Shown here piece after piece: positions 1-7,797 of a stretch of DNA of 64,000 nt (position 1 is its first letter; every line of letters begins with the position of its first letter). The stretch spans positions 35,893-99,892 of the forward strand of contig NZ_JABEQC010000014.1 of assembly GCF_013041605.1 (NCBI RefSeq). The letters run 5' to 3'. The position numbers were made by a program, and so were the translations under genes. The notes beneath the pieces are model-generated. The model worked only from the letters and a program-made list of their open reading frames with translations, searched no databases and was not told the origin of the DNA. The DNA comes from Vibrio plantisponsor (lineage in GTDB: Bacteria; Pseudomonadota; Gammaproteobacteria; Enterobacterales; Vibrionaceae).

Positions 1-160
1 AGTAAACAAAGTGGGTGTGTTTAGCCGTAACGTGAAGCTTGACTCAACAGTGCGTGACAGAGACAGAATTGAAATTTACCGCCCGTTGTTGGCTGACCCG
101 AAAGAAATTCGCCGTAAGCGAGTAGAGCAGCAAAGAGCTCAAGCAGCCAGTTCGAAATAA
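1..160 (+). CDS. rnfH: RnfH/RatB family protein, C-terminal part (cut by window edge)
   Basis: The frame is open from the window edge to a TAA at 158-160 and gives about 52 residues with the stretch RDRIEIYRPLLADPKEIRRK, which is the conserved end of the small ubiquitin-like RnfH (RatB/YfjF) family. The start lies outside the window. The tail is Arg/Lys/Gln/Ala rich, as usual for this family. It converges on bamE, the usual arrangement of these genes in gamma-proteobacteria. The biochemical role of the family is poorly defined. A rho-independent terminator follows at once. Confidence 0.85.
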   Translation, partial: VNKVGVFSRNVKLDSTVRDRDRIEIYRPLLADPKEIRRKRVEQQRAQAASSK

Positions 161-172
161 TGTATGCGAATA

Positions 173-208
173 AAAAAGAGCTTGTATGAAACAAGCTCTT
201 TTTTTTTT
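173..208 (+). terminator. Rho-independent terminator of rnfH
   Basis: A GAGCTTGT / ACAAGCTC stem (178-185 and 191-198) with a five-base loop is followed by ten T residues. It sits directly after the rnfH stop codon. Confidence 0.85.
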
Positions 209-256
209 GCATTTAAGGTCTGAAATTCTGTAGAGAAACCTTATATGGTAATTACT

Positions 257-616
257 CTAGTTGATGCCTTCGAAAAACGAATCACCCGCTGGAAAATCAC
301 CCGAAACGTTGGTCAACGTACCCGCAGGGTTGAAATTGACGATAAGGTTCTTTTGCTCGGAATCTTTGTGCCCTTCAGTATGGTGATAGATATAGTACCA
401 AGTGTCAGGGTAACCATTTTCTATCAGCATTGGTGATCCAAGAACGAAACGTACCTGCTCTTTGCTCATACCAAATTTCAATTTATTTACGGATTCTTGT
501 TCAACATAGTTGCCTTGGTTGATGTCGATTCGATAAACCAATTTTTCTAGTAATGAGCAGCCAGACAAGGTAGTCACTGCTAGGGGAATGGCAATAAGCC
601 ATTTGGTAAACTGCAT
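257..616 (-). CDS. bamE: Outer membrane protein assembly factor BamE (SmpA)
   Basis: Lipoprotein of the BAM complex, which folds beta-barrel proteins into the outer membrane. The 119-residue product has a type II signal peptide with lipobox L17-S-G-C20, then the SmpA/OmlA fold with the family motifs KLKFGMSKEQVRFVLGSP and a DTWYYIYH-type strand. The ATG at 616 is chosen; a TTG two codons upstream is also open but offers nothing better. The gene converges on rnfH and lies downstream of recN on the same strand with a 152-base gap, a common gamma-proteobacterial order. No sigma-E type promoter was found upstream. Confidence 0.95.
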   Translation of the reverse strand: MQFTKWLIAIPLAVTTLSGCSLLEKLVYRIDINQGNYVEQESVNKLKFGMSKEQVRFVLGSPMLIENGYPDTWYYIYHHTEGHKDSEQKNLIVNFNPAGTLTNVSGDFPAGDSFFEGIN

Positions 617-768
617 ATTCAAACTTCTATAAACCGTAAAATAAAACTCGCAAGATAATAAACAAGCTCACAGCGAATGTAAAAACATCAAATCACTATG
701 AGCTAGTTGAGACTACGAATTTTGAATTTGGTTGCAAAGCGTAGACAAAAAATCGCTACTTTTGTGTG

Positions 769-2433
769 CTATGCAGCAATTAGCAGCTCTTTTGCGTTGG
801 CTAGTGTCGATTCAGTAATCTGACTACCACCGAGCAGACGTGCTAATTCAGAGACTCGTTGCTCGTTATTGAGTTTTACCATCTGTGTTTCGGTTTTACC
901 GCCCTTGGTTTGTTTTGCAACAAACATTTGGTTATGACCGCAACCCGCAACTTGAGGTAAGTGAGTCACACAAAGAACCTGTGTTGATTCCCCTAACTTT
1001 CTCAGCATTTTGCCAACCACAGCCGCCGTTGGACCTGAAATACCCACATCCACTTCATCGAAGATCAAGCTAGGTGTATCGACTTTCTGTGCAGTGATCA
1101 CTTGGATAGCGAGTGATATACGAGATAGCTCACCACCTGATGCTACTTTAGCAATAGGTTGAAGCGGCTGGCCTGCGTTGGTTGACACCAAGAAGGTCAC
1201 TGAGTCGATACCTAATGGGGTTGGGTGATCCACTTGGCTATGAATATCAATTTTGAATTGGGCTTTCTCCATGCTCAATTCATGCATGCTTTGACTAATC
1301 AGTTTATCCAACTCTTTAGCGTAGCGAATGCGAGATTTATTTAACTTCTCAGCTTGAGTAAGAAACTCTTGATACTGTTTTGCTACGTCAGCTTCCAGTT
1401 CAGCGAGTTTTTCATCAGAGCTATCAAGTTGCTCAATTTGTTTGAGTAGATCTTGATGATGCTGATACAACTCTTCAGGGAGAACGTGATGCTTACGCGA
1501 AAGAGACATGATTTTTGAGTAGCGTTCTTCTACATAAGCCATTCGTTCAGGGTCTACATCAATATGATCGAGGTATGAACGAAGTTCGTTGTTTGCTTCT
1601 TCCAACTGAATAATCGCTTCGGCAATCATATTTGGTAGCGCTGAAAGTGAGCTGTCCATTTCTGCCAGTTCTATTAAGGTGTGACTGGTGGACTGTAATA
1701 AGCTCAGTGCGTTCACTTCTTCACCTTCATCAATCAAAGTGATCGCTTTTTGGCAGTTCAATGCAAGATCGCCACTGTTAGATAAGCGCTTATGCTCTTG
1801 TTCTATTTCGCTATATTCTTCTTCACCAATAGAAAGCTCATTCAGCTCTTTAATTTGGTATTCCAAAAGTTGTAGCTGCGCTTGGTTTTGTAAGCGGTTT
1901 TCTTTGAGTTGCTTCAATTGGTTATTCGACTGACGCCAGTTTTGGTAACTGATACGCGTACTTTCCAACAGGTTTGTGTGGTTAGCATATTGATCCAACA
2001 TCGCCAGTTGTTGTTCTGGTTTCATCAGTTGTTGATGCGCATGTTGACCATGGATATTTATCAGTAACTGACCTAGCGCTTTTAGTTGAGAGCCCGGAAC
2101 AGGGCTACCGTTGATAAATGCGCGTGAACGACCATCTTTAGTAATGGTTCTGCGCAATATGCAGTCTTTGCCGTCCAGCAGATCGTTGTCTTCCAACCAA
2201 CGAGTGGCGTTAATATTGTTATCTAGGATGAATGAAGCGCTGACTTCGGTTTTGTCTTCACCTTGTCGAACCATGCTCGCTTCTGAACGCCCACCAAGAC
2301 ATAAGCTTAGGGCATCAATAGCAATAGATTTACCAGCGCCTGTTTCGCCAGTAATGGTCGTCATTCCTTGTGAAAGCTCAAGCTGCAAAGATTTCACGAT
2401 TGCAAAGTTGTTTACGCTTAAATGAGCCAGCAT
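769..2433 (-). CDS. recN: DNA repair protein RecN
   Basis: SMC-like ATPase of double-strand break repair, acting on the nucleoid. The 554-residue protein has a Walker A site GETGAGKS at residues 29-36, a long central coiled coil rich in Gln/Glu/Leu, the ABC signature VASGGELSRISLA and a Walker B segment PSLIFDEVDVGISG near the C-terminus. This is the usual RecN length and architecture. The ATG at 2433 is preceded by AGGTGACGG. Two perfect LexA boxes lie 30-65 bases upstream, so the gene is very likely strongly SOS-induced, as in E. coli. Confidence 0.97.
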   Translation of the reverse strand: MLAHLSVNNFAIVKSLQLELSQGMTTITGETGAGKSIAIDALSLCLGGRSEASMVRQGEDKTEVSASFILDNNINATRWLEDNDLLDGKDCILRRTITKDGRSRAFINGSPVPGSQLKALGQLLINIHGQHAHQQLMKPEQQLAMLDQYANHTNLLESTRISYQNWRQSNNQLKQLKENRLQNQAQLQLLEYQIKELNELSIGEEEYSEIEQEHKRLSNSGDLALNCQKAITLIDEGEEVNALSLLQSTSHTLIELAEMDSSLSALPNMIAEAIIQLEEANNELRSYLDHIDVDPERMAYVEERYSKIMSLSRKHHVLPEELYQHHQDLLKQIEQLDSSDEKLAELEADVAKQYQEFLTQAEKLNKSRIRYAKELDKLISQSMHELSMEKAQFKIDIHSQVDHPTPLGIDSVTFLVSTNAGQPLQPIAKVASGGELSRISLAIQVITAQKVDTPSLIFDEVDVGISGPTAAVVGKMLRKLGESTQVLCVTHLPQVAGCGHNQMFVAKQTKGGKTETQMVKLNNEQRVSELARLLGGSQITESTLANAKELLIAA

Positions 2434-2461
2434 TTTCCGTCACCTGTACAATTAAACAATA

Positions 2462-2477
2462 CTGTATTTTTGAACAG
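2462..2477. promoter_or_regulatory. LexA box 1 (SOS operator) upstream of recN
   Basis: Exact CTGT-N8-ACAG palindrome (CTGTATTTTTGAACAG) 29 bases upstream of the recN ATG. It would place LexA over the core promoter. Confidence 0.9.
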
Positions 2478-2483
2478 TATATA

Positions 2484-2499
2484 CTGTTTCTTTATACAG
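2484..2499. promoter_or_regulatory. LexA box 2 (SOS operator) upstream of recN
   Basis: Second exact CTGT-N8-ACAG match (CTGTTTCTTTATACAG), exactly 22 bases (two helical turns) from the first, so both LexA dimers would lie on the same face of the DNA. Confidence 0.9.
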
Positions 2500-2665
2500 T
2501 AAAGATGGATGTGTGAAAATTTTTAGCGTTGGAAATGGTACTGTGCTTGGTCCATTTGATGAGGCTTAAGTTGAGTTGCTTGGTAGCGCTGGCTTTCTCG
2601 AAATAGACGCTTTGTTTAATGCGAGATTCGGTTTTGTATTGATTACTAAATGTGCATTAAATAGT

Positions 2666-2693
2666 TTGACGAGGTTCACAAAAAAGATAGAAT
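2666..2693 (+). promoter_or_regulatory. Sigma-70 type promoter of the 50-residue membrane protein
   Basis: TTGACG (2666-2671), a 16-base spacer and TAGAAT (2688-2693), with an AAGG ribosome site at 2717-2720 before the ATG at 2732. Confidence 0.6.
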
Positions 2694-2731
2694 ACGCAAC
2701 CTGTATACAATGTGACAAGGTGTAGTAAATC

Positions 2732-2884
2732 ATGAACTCAGCACTTCTTTCGCTTTTAGAAAAGAAAAGCACTTCGGAAAAAAGTAAATCGCAATCGACA
2801 TTGGCTGACAAACTATCAAGTATCATGATGTTTGGCGCGACACTTGCTGTAGTTGGTGTATTAGGGCTAACGTACATTGCATAA
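2732..2884 (+). CDS. Small single-span membrane protein of unknown function (50 aa)
   Basis: I do not recognise the family. The first 30 residues are polar and Ser/Lys rich (MNSALLSLLEKKSTSEKSKS...), and the last 20 form one hydrophobic segment, MMFGATLAVVGVLGLTYIA, ending two residues from the stop. This would suit a tail-anchored inner membrane protein. Support for a real gene: a good promoter at 2666-2693, an AAGG ribosome site 11 bases before the ATG, and a strong terminator 9 bases after the stop. It is convergent with ridA and divergent from recN. Partly overlapping antisense frames in the region lack such signals. Confidence 0.65.
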   Translation: MNSALLSLLEKKSTSEKSKSQSTLADKLSSIMMFGATLAVVGVLGLTYIA

Positions 2885-2892
2885 ATTCAAAT

Positions 2893-2919
2893 AAAAAAGA
2901 CGCTTTAAGCGTCTTTTTT
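2893..2919. terminator. Bidirectional terminator between the small membrane protein and ridA
   Basis: AAAAAGACGCTT / AAGCGTCTTTTT perfect inverted repeat with A- and T-tracts on both sides. It can serve the plus-strand small gene and the minus-strand tna-ridA transcript. Confidence 0.85.
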
Positions 2920-2938
2920 ATTATCTAGCGAATAGCGC

Positions 2939-3322
2939 TTACTTGGTCGCTATCACTTCAATTTCCACTTTCGCATCCATAGGCAGGCGAGCGACTTCTA
3001 CGCATGAGCGTGCTGGAAAAGAGGCTTGGTGGCTTTCAAAAAACTCGCCATAGACTTTGTTTACGACTGGAAAGTCATTTAAATCTTTGACGAAAACCGT
3101 AGTCTTAACAATGTTGCTTGCACTTAAACCGGCTTCTTCAATGATAGCCAAAGCATTATTGAGTGATTGCAAGGTTTGTTCTGCAACATCTTCAGGCATC
3201 TGTTTCGTTTCTGGATTAATTGGTAATTGCCCCGAGGTAATGACCATTCCACCCAGATTGACACCTTGTACATAAGGTCCAATTGCCAGTGGTGCTTTTG
3301 TTGTATTGAGTATTTCTGCCAT
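2939..3322 (-). CDS. ridA: RidA family reactive imine/enamine deaminase
   Basis: 127-residue member of the YjgF/YER057c/UK114 (RidA) family, soluble trimers that hydrolyse reactive enamines/imines such as 2-aminoacrylate. The motifs IGPYVQGVNLGGMVITSGQLP and the C-terminal ARSCVEVARLPMDAKVEIEV carry the conserved substrate-binding Arg and the Glu near the end. It lies 47 bases downstream of the permease gene in the tryptophanase operon. That location makes sense, because tryptophanase and related PLP lyases release aminoacrylate. The operon link is inferred from spacing and orientation. Confidence 0.92.
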   Translation of the reverse strand: MAEILNTTKAPLAIGPYVQGVNLGGMVITSGQLPINPETKQMPEDVAEQTLQSLNNALAIIEEAGLSASNIVKTTVFVKDLNDFPVVNKVYGEFFESHQASFPARSCVEVARLPMDAKVEIEVIATK

Positions 3323-3369
3323 GGTAAATCTCGTAATTAGTGGGTTGTCATTGGTGTAGTAAATCTGAC

Positions 3370-4584
3370 TTAACCGCTGAATGTAGGTAATAGGTTCATC
3401 ATTGACATAAAGTGGAACACAGCGGTTGCGATACCAAATAAGATCAGCATGCCGATCATGGCGTTGCCACCCGGTGCCATAAATCCTTCTTGTCCACCTT
3501 CTAAAGTACGTGATTTACGAGCCAATAAAGCCGGAATTAAACACGCCCAGATTGTTGCTGCTGCACCGGCATAGCCAATCGCCAGAACAAAGCCGAAAGG
3601 GAACAATAAAGAAAGGACGAGTGGTGGAACAAATGTTACGACCCACGTTTTAGTGCGGCCTTGTTTGTTGTCTTCAAATTTGAACAGGTCTGCCAGAAAA
3701 TCAAAAACACCTAAGCCTACACCGATGAACGACGAAAGAATGGCTGCCATAGAGAAGGTGTTGATTGCGTGCGATACCTTGTCTGAATCAATCACAGAAC
3801 CTAATGCAGCTAGCAGAACTTCAACGTTACCGCCTTGCTCGATCACTGGACCGAAGTTGCTGCGTGGTAGGTTACCGTAAATACTGACCATCCATAGGAA
3901 GTACAGACACAGCGCGATAACAGTACCACCGAGAATGGCGTATTTTGCGCGATGCTCACATCCGTAGTAAGAACGCATACTGGCTACTGAGTGATGATAG
4001 CCAAACGAAGTTAACGCCACAGGCAGCATAGCCATAGCGTATGGAGCGTAATTAGATTCTTCGCTGATGCGGTCGAACAGTACGCTCGCATCGATGTTGA
4101 CGGCTAAACCCGAAACACCAAAAACAAAACTCAGTACCATAAAGGCTATAAGAACAATAGAGATCCTGTCGACTGCTCGAGTAGAGTGCCAAACGAAAAG
4201 AGAGAAAACAGCAACAAACAGGACTGACGCGATTTTATTATTAATGCCTAAGACACCTTCCAGAATTAAACCTGAAGAAGTGATGTACGCATAAAGTAAG
4301 ATACCGCCTACAAAATACACCGCTAAATTATTAATTCGGTTGACGTTATCGCCGAGAATATCTTTGGTTACAGTGTTAAAAGACACTTTAAGATCATAGC
4401 GTTTGAATGCTTCCAATAGCATCCAGCCTGAGAGTGTCATCATGATCATGGTGAAGGTAATTGCGATAAGAGACCAAGTAGTCCAAGCGCCTGCTCCTGC
4501 GCTCGGTAAACCTAACATTCCAGCCCCTACACAGACGCTTGCTATGATACAAGCTCCGCCTACTAAAGATGGATTATTGTTCAT
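3370..4584 (-). CDS. tnaB: Aromatic amino acid permease (TnaB/Mtr/TyrP family)
   Basis: 404-residue inner-membrane transporter of the hydroxy/aromatic amino acid permease family, with about eleven hydrophobic segments and the family start GGACIIASVCVGAGMLGLP. A conserved internal motif ALTSFGYHHSVASMRSYYG is also present. Its position right after tnaA points to uptake of tryptophan for tryptophanase, hence TnaB. Mtr or TyrP specificity cannot be excluded from sequence alone. The 116-base gap to tnaA holds a GC-rich hairpin (4670-4689) that could reduce downstream expression. Confidence 0.85.
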   Translation of the reverse strand: MNNNPSLVGGACIIASVCVGAGMLGLPSAGAGAWTTWSLIAITFTMIMMTLSGWMLLEAFKRYDLKVSFNTVTKDILGDNVNRINNLAVYFVGGILLYAYITSSGLILEGVLGINNKIASVLFVAVFSLFVWHSTRAVDRISIVLIAFMVLSFVFGVSGLAVNIDASVLFDRISEESNYAPYAMAMLPVALTSFGYHHSVASMRSYYGCEHRAKYAILGGTVIALCLYFLWMVSIYGNLPRSNFGPVIEQGGNVEVLLAALGSVIDSDKVSHAINTFSMAAILSSFIGVGLGVFDFLADLFKFEDNKQGRTKTWVVTFVPPLVLSLLFPFGFVLAIGYAGAAATIWACLIPALLARKSRTLEGGQEGFMAPGGNAMIGMLILFGIATAVFHFMSMMNLLPTFSG

Positions 4585-4668
4585 AATCGTTACTCTTGTT
4601 TAAGTTTCATGTTGAGGAAAAAGCCCGCTAAATTTATAGATTTTGTTTTGCTCGATTTAGAGGGAAAT

Positions 4669-4690
4669 AGCGCGCCAATTAGGCGCGCTT
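4669..4690 (-). other. Intercistronic hairpin between tnaA and tnaB
   Basis: AGCGCGCC-TAATT-GGCGCGCT perfect 8-bp stem read on the minus strand, just after the tnaA stop. It has only a weak T-run after it, so it looks like a partial terminator or an mRNA-stabilising 3' end rather than a full stop. Confidence 0.6.
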
Positions 4691-4700
4691 GATTTAGTTA

Positions 4701-6119
4701 TTATTCAATTTCTTTTAGACGAGCGGTGAAGTGGCGTAGCACTGGTGGCTCGTAAGTGAAATCGAGTCCCTTCACGTTGTGAGCATTCTCTTTTACTTTC
4801 CCAAATGCTTCGATAACGAAGTCCATATGTGTTTGAGTGTAAGTAGCACGAGGAATGGTTAAACGTAACAACTCAGCAGGACAAGGGTGTTGTTTACCGG
4901 TTGCAGGGTCACGACCCAACAGTAACGAACCGATTTCCACCGCGCGGATACCTGCTACTTTGTAGAGTTCACAAGCCAAAGCATGAGCTGGGAACTGATG
5001 TGAAGGGATGTGAGGTAATAGTTTGCCAGCATCAACGAATGCAGCGTGACCGCCAGCCTGCTGACATACAACCCCAATGGCTTCAAGGCCATCAACAAGG
5101 TACTGAACCTGACCGATTCGGTACTCTAGCCAGTCTTGACGCATACCATCGTAAAGACCGACAGCAAGGCGTTCCATTGCACCGCCTTCAAGGCCACCAT
5201 AAGTAGGGAAACCTTCCTGAACCACACAAAGCGTACGACACTCAGTGTAAACGTCCATCATTGACTCATCTTTGAAACACAACAGACCGCCCATTTGAAC
5301 CATCGCGTCTTTCTTAGCAGACATCGCTAAGCCATCTGCATATTTGTAGGTTTCACGAGTGATTTCTTCGATAGTCCAATCTTGGTAGCCCGGCTCACGT
5401 TGTTGGATAAAGTAAGCATTCTCGGCAAAACGAGCAGAGTCCATGATGACTGGAATATCGTAGCGTTGAGCAATTTCGTATACCGCTTTTAAGTTAGCGA
5501 TAGAGACAGGCTGACCACCTGCCGAGTTACAAGTAATCGTGCTGACAATGTAAGGTACGTTTGCAGGTCCTGCTTCTTCAATCGCCATTTCCAGTTTCGC
5601 GATATCAAAGTTACCTTTGAAATCTGCGTTTACCGAAGTATCGAAAGCTTCATCGGTATAAACGTTTTTCGCTACACAGCAGTTTACTTGTGTGTGACCT
5701 TGAGTGGTGTCAAAGAAGTAGTTAGATAAAGCGACCATTTTTGAACGATCTAGGCCTTTTTCTTTCTCACGTTTATTAATCAGTACAGGAATATAGATTT
5801 GCTCAGCACCACGGCCTTGGTGAGTTGGGATAGTTAACTCATAACCGAAGATATCTTTCACAGCATTCGCAAGTGCATAGTAGCTGCGGCTGCCACTGTA
5901 TGCTTCGTCACCCATGAGCATTGCTGCTTGCATTCTTTGTGTAATAGAACCGGTACCACTATCTGTTAAAAGGTCGATAAACACATCATCACTGTCTAGC
6001 AGGAATGGGTTCATGCCCGCTTTAAGAATGGCTTCTTCACGATATTCACGAGTTGTACGTTTTACTGGCTCAACAACACGAATGCGGAATGGTTCTGGTA
6101 AGTGTTTAAAGTTTTCCAT
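4701..6119 (-). CDS. tnaA: Tryptophanase
   Basis: PLP-dependent lyase converting L-tryptophan to indole, pyruvate and ammonia in the cytoplasm. In Vibrio it is the source of the signal molecule indole. The 472-residue protein matches the E. coli enzyme along its length. The PLP lysine falls at residue 270 in MSAKKDAMVQMGG, and THQGRGAEQ and the DSARFAENAYFI region are intact. It is the first structural gene of tnaC-tnaA-tnaB(-ridA). Regulation is probably by tryptophan-induced ribosome arrest at tnaC, given the 250-base leader between the two. Confidence 0.98.
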   Translation of the reverse strand: MENFKHLPEPFRIRVVEPVKRTTREYREEAILKAGMNPFLLDSDDVFIDLLTDSGTGSITQRMQAAMLMGDEAYSGSRSYYALANAVKDIFGYELTIPTHQGRGAEQIYIPVLINKREKEKGLDRSKMVALSNYFFDTTQGHTQVNCCVAKNVYTDEAFDTSVNADFKGNFDIAKLEMAIEEAGPANVPYIVSTITCNSAGGQPVSIANLKAVYEIAQRYDIPVIMDSARFAENAYFIQQREPGYQDWTIEEITRETYKYADGLAMSAKKDAMVQMGGLLCFKDESMMDVYTECRTLCVVQEGFPTYGGLEGGAMERLAVGLYDGMRQDWLEYRIGQVQYLVDGLEAIGVVCQQAGGHAAFVDAGKLLPHIPSHQFPAHALACELYKVAGIRAVEIGSLLLGRDPATGKQHPCPAELLRLTIPRATYTQTHMDFVIEAFGKVKENAHNVKGLDFTYEPPVLRHFTARLKEIE

Positions 6120-6369
6120 GATAATACCTTTGAATATTTTAATTTTTTCAGGCGATATTATTCGACACCCGTTATATATTTAGGGTGCAAAATATCGCGC
6201 TAAATAATTAGCGATAAAATTCGAGTTAAATAAATCTATTTAAGAATGACCAAGCCATAACTTTAAATTAATAAAGAAGAATGCAAGTATCGAAAAACGA
6301 TATAAATAGATTTAGCGTTGATACTGATTGTTTAAAAGATTCGGAAGAATGCAGAAACAACCTAGCAGA
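6120..6369 (-). promoter_or_regulatory. tnaC-tnaA spacer, probable Rho-dependent attenuation zone
   Basis: There is no ORF here with coding support. The length (250 bases) is close to the roughly 220-base spacer in E. coli, where Rho terminates unless the ribosome stalls at the tnaC stop codon. A short CCTAG-N4-CTAGG hairpin (6361-6374) contains the tnaC stop codon. The Rho role is inferred by analogy and not visible as a defined motif. Confidence 0.5.
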
Positions 6370-6474
6370 CTAGGCGTGTGCAAAAGAAGGTAAGATTGAG
6401 ATTTGATAGTCGTGCGTGTACCAAGCTAGGGAGCTTGACCATAACTTATTTTGAATTTTTAGATTTTTACTCAT
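6370..6474 (-). CDS. tnaC: Tryptophanase operon leader peptide TnaC
   Basis: 34-residue ORF ending 250 bases before tnaA. It has two Trp codons (12 and 18), and W18-Y-T-H-D22 matches the W-F-N-I-D core shared by known TnaC peptides, where the Trp and Asp are needed for tryptophan-induced ribosome stalling. In E. coli and Proteus a Pro lies 12 residues after this Trp, at or near the C-terminus; here P29 is 11 residues after W18 and five more residues (S-F-A-H-A) follow. The ATG at 6474 has only a modest purine run (GCGGA) upstream. Position, size and core motif support the call; the Pro spacing is unusual. Confidence 0.78.
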   Translation of the reverse strand: MSKNLKIQNKLWSSSLAWYTHDYQISILPSFAHA

Positions 6475-6692
6475 ATCTAAATCCGCTGTGAGTTATAGCT
6501 GGTTGACTGATGGAAGGATTCTTAACCAAGTTTATTGGTAAGTAAATTGACGGAAATAATAATTGTGACCGAAGTCCTTAACTTGAATGTGGAATAAATC
6601 ATGGCTCACAAATAAGTCGCAAGGGCTAAATAAATTTATGATGGAAAATAAATTAAAACTAAAAAAATCTATCAAATATTAATATTTTTCTA

Positions 6693-6723
6693 TAAAAAGA
6701 CCTCGGTATTATTAACCGAGGTC
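6693..6723 (-). terminator. Rho-independent terminator of nadK
   Basis: GACCTCGGT / ACCGAGGTC perfect 9-bp stem (6699-6707 and 6715-6723), followed on the minus strand by TTTTTA, 30 bases after the nadK stop. Confidence 0.85.
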
Positions 6724-6752
6724 GATAGTGACTAGAAAGTGAAGTGGTTGGT

Positions 6753-7637
6753 TTAAAACAATTTACTCGACCAACCCAACTTGCTTCTCAATACACTGTA
6801 GTAACTGTAATCCTTCGGGTGGATTAACTTGAGTACATTGGGGCTTTGATAAATGATCACTTCATCACCCGGAGATACTGGTAGTGATATTTGACCATCG
6901 CAACTGACTTCCTGAGTACCTCGGTTGTCTGGTGACACCACCAATTTAATACGGCGCTTACCATCAACCACTAATGGACGACAAGAAAGTGTGTGTGGGA
7001 ACATTGGCACCAGTGTAATCGCATTGAGGCTAGGGGAGACAATAGGACCGCCACCAGAAAGAGAATAGGCTGTGGAACCTGTTGGGGTAGAGATGATCAG
7101 ACCGTCTGAACGCTGAGAGAAAGCGAACTTGTCATCAATATACACCTCGAACTCGATCATATGGGCAATTTTGCCAGGGTGAAGCACAGCTTCGTTCAAA
7201 GCCGCATTGTGGCTTTTGATTTGTCCGTGGCGATGAACTTCCGCTTCCAATAAGAAACGCTCTTCTTTCATATAGTCGCCTGCCAATACCGCTTGTAAGC
7301 GTGATTGGAAATCTTCAGGGTTTAAATCGGTTAGAAAGCCCAAATTGCCACGGTTGACACCGATAACGGAAATATCAAAGCGAGATAGTACGCGAGCTGC
7401 GCCCAGCATATTGCCATCACCACCGACAACAATCGCAAGGTCTGCCTTTTTGCCAAGTTCGATTAAACTAGAAAAGTGTTGTTGAGGAATATCCGTTAAG
7501 ATTTCTTTGAGCCTGTCGTCAATAAATACGGAATAACCTAGAGTTGTAAGCCACTGATACAATTCTTTGTGAGTCTGAATTGCTTGTTGATCTCTAGGCT
7601 TGCCAATGATGGCGATGACTTCAAATGGTTTTTTCAT
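6753..7637 (-). CDS. nadK: NAD kinase
   Basis: ATP-dependent phosphorylation of NAD+ to NADP+ in the cytoplasm. The 294-residue protein has the catalytic GGDGNMLGAARVL motif, the following NRGNLGFLTDL segment, an ALNEAVLHPG (NE/D) motif and TGSTAYSLSGGGP. These are all hallmarks of the ATP-NAD kinase family at normal length. The gene is divergent from grpE, the standard gamma-proteobacterial arrangement. The 160-base divergent region carries the grpE heat-shock promoter. Confidence 0.97.
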   Translation of the reverse strand: MKKPFEVIAIIGKPRDQQAIQTHKELYQWLTTLGYSVFIDDRLKEILTDIPQQHFSSLIELGKKADLAIVVGGDGNMLGAARVLSRFDISVIGVNRGNLGFLTDLNPEDFQSRLQAVLAGDYMKEERFLLEAEVHRHGQIKSHNAALNEAVLHPGKIAHMIEFEVYIDDKFAFSQRSDGLIISTPTGSTAYSLSGGGPIVSPSLNAITLVPMFPHTLSCRPLVVDGKRRIKLVVSPDNRGTQEVSCDGQISLPVSPGDEVIIYQSPNVLKLIHPKDYSYYSVLRSKLGWSSKLF

Positions 7638-7657
7638 AAGTTTCCAACTGAATTAGG

Positions 7658-7686
7658 CTTGAATCAAAATTCTTCATCCCCATAAT
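7658..7686 (+). promoter_or_regulatory. Sigma-32 heat-shock promoter of grpE
   Basis: CTTGAA (7658-7663), 14-base spacer, CCCCATAAT (7678-7686). This is an almost exact RpoH promoter, about 110 bases before the grpE ATG. Confidence 0.85.
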
Positions 7687-7797
7687 AAGGGCAAGTTACG
7701 CTTTTATGCGAATTTTTGTGTCAAGAACGTAAAAGAGAATTCAGTTCCTTAGCGGTTATTACGTAAAAGAGATAACTGAAGGAATGCAGGAGATATC

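Noticed and set aside
2566..2877. 103-codon minus-strand frame opposite the small membrane protein
   Set aside because: No ribosome site or family resemblance, and it runs through the promoter and coding region of the better supported plus-strand gene.
4901..5206. 101-codon plus-strand frame inside tnaA
   Set aside because: Shadow of a strongly conserved gene on the other strand.
6562..6610. CRP sites upstream of tnaC
   Set aside because: Half-sites TGTGA (6564-6568) and TCACA (6606-6610) exist, but neither has a convincing partner at the right spacing. CRP control is likely from the biology of tna operons but not shown here.
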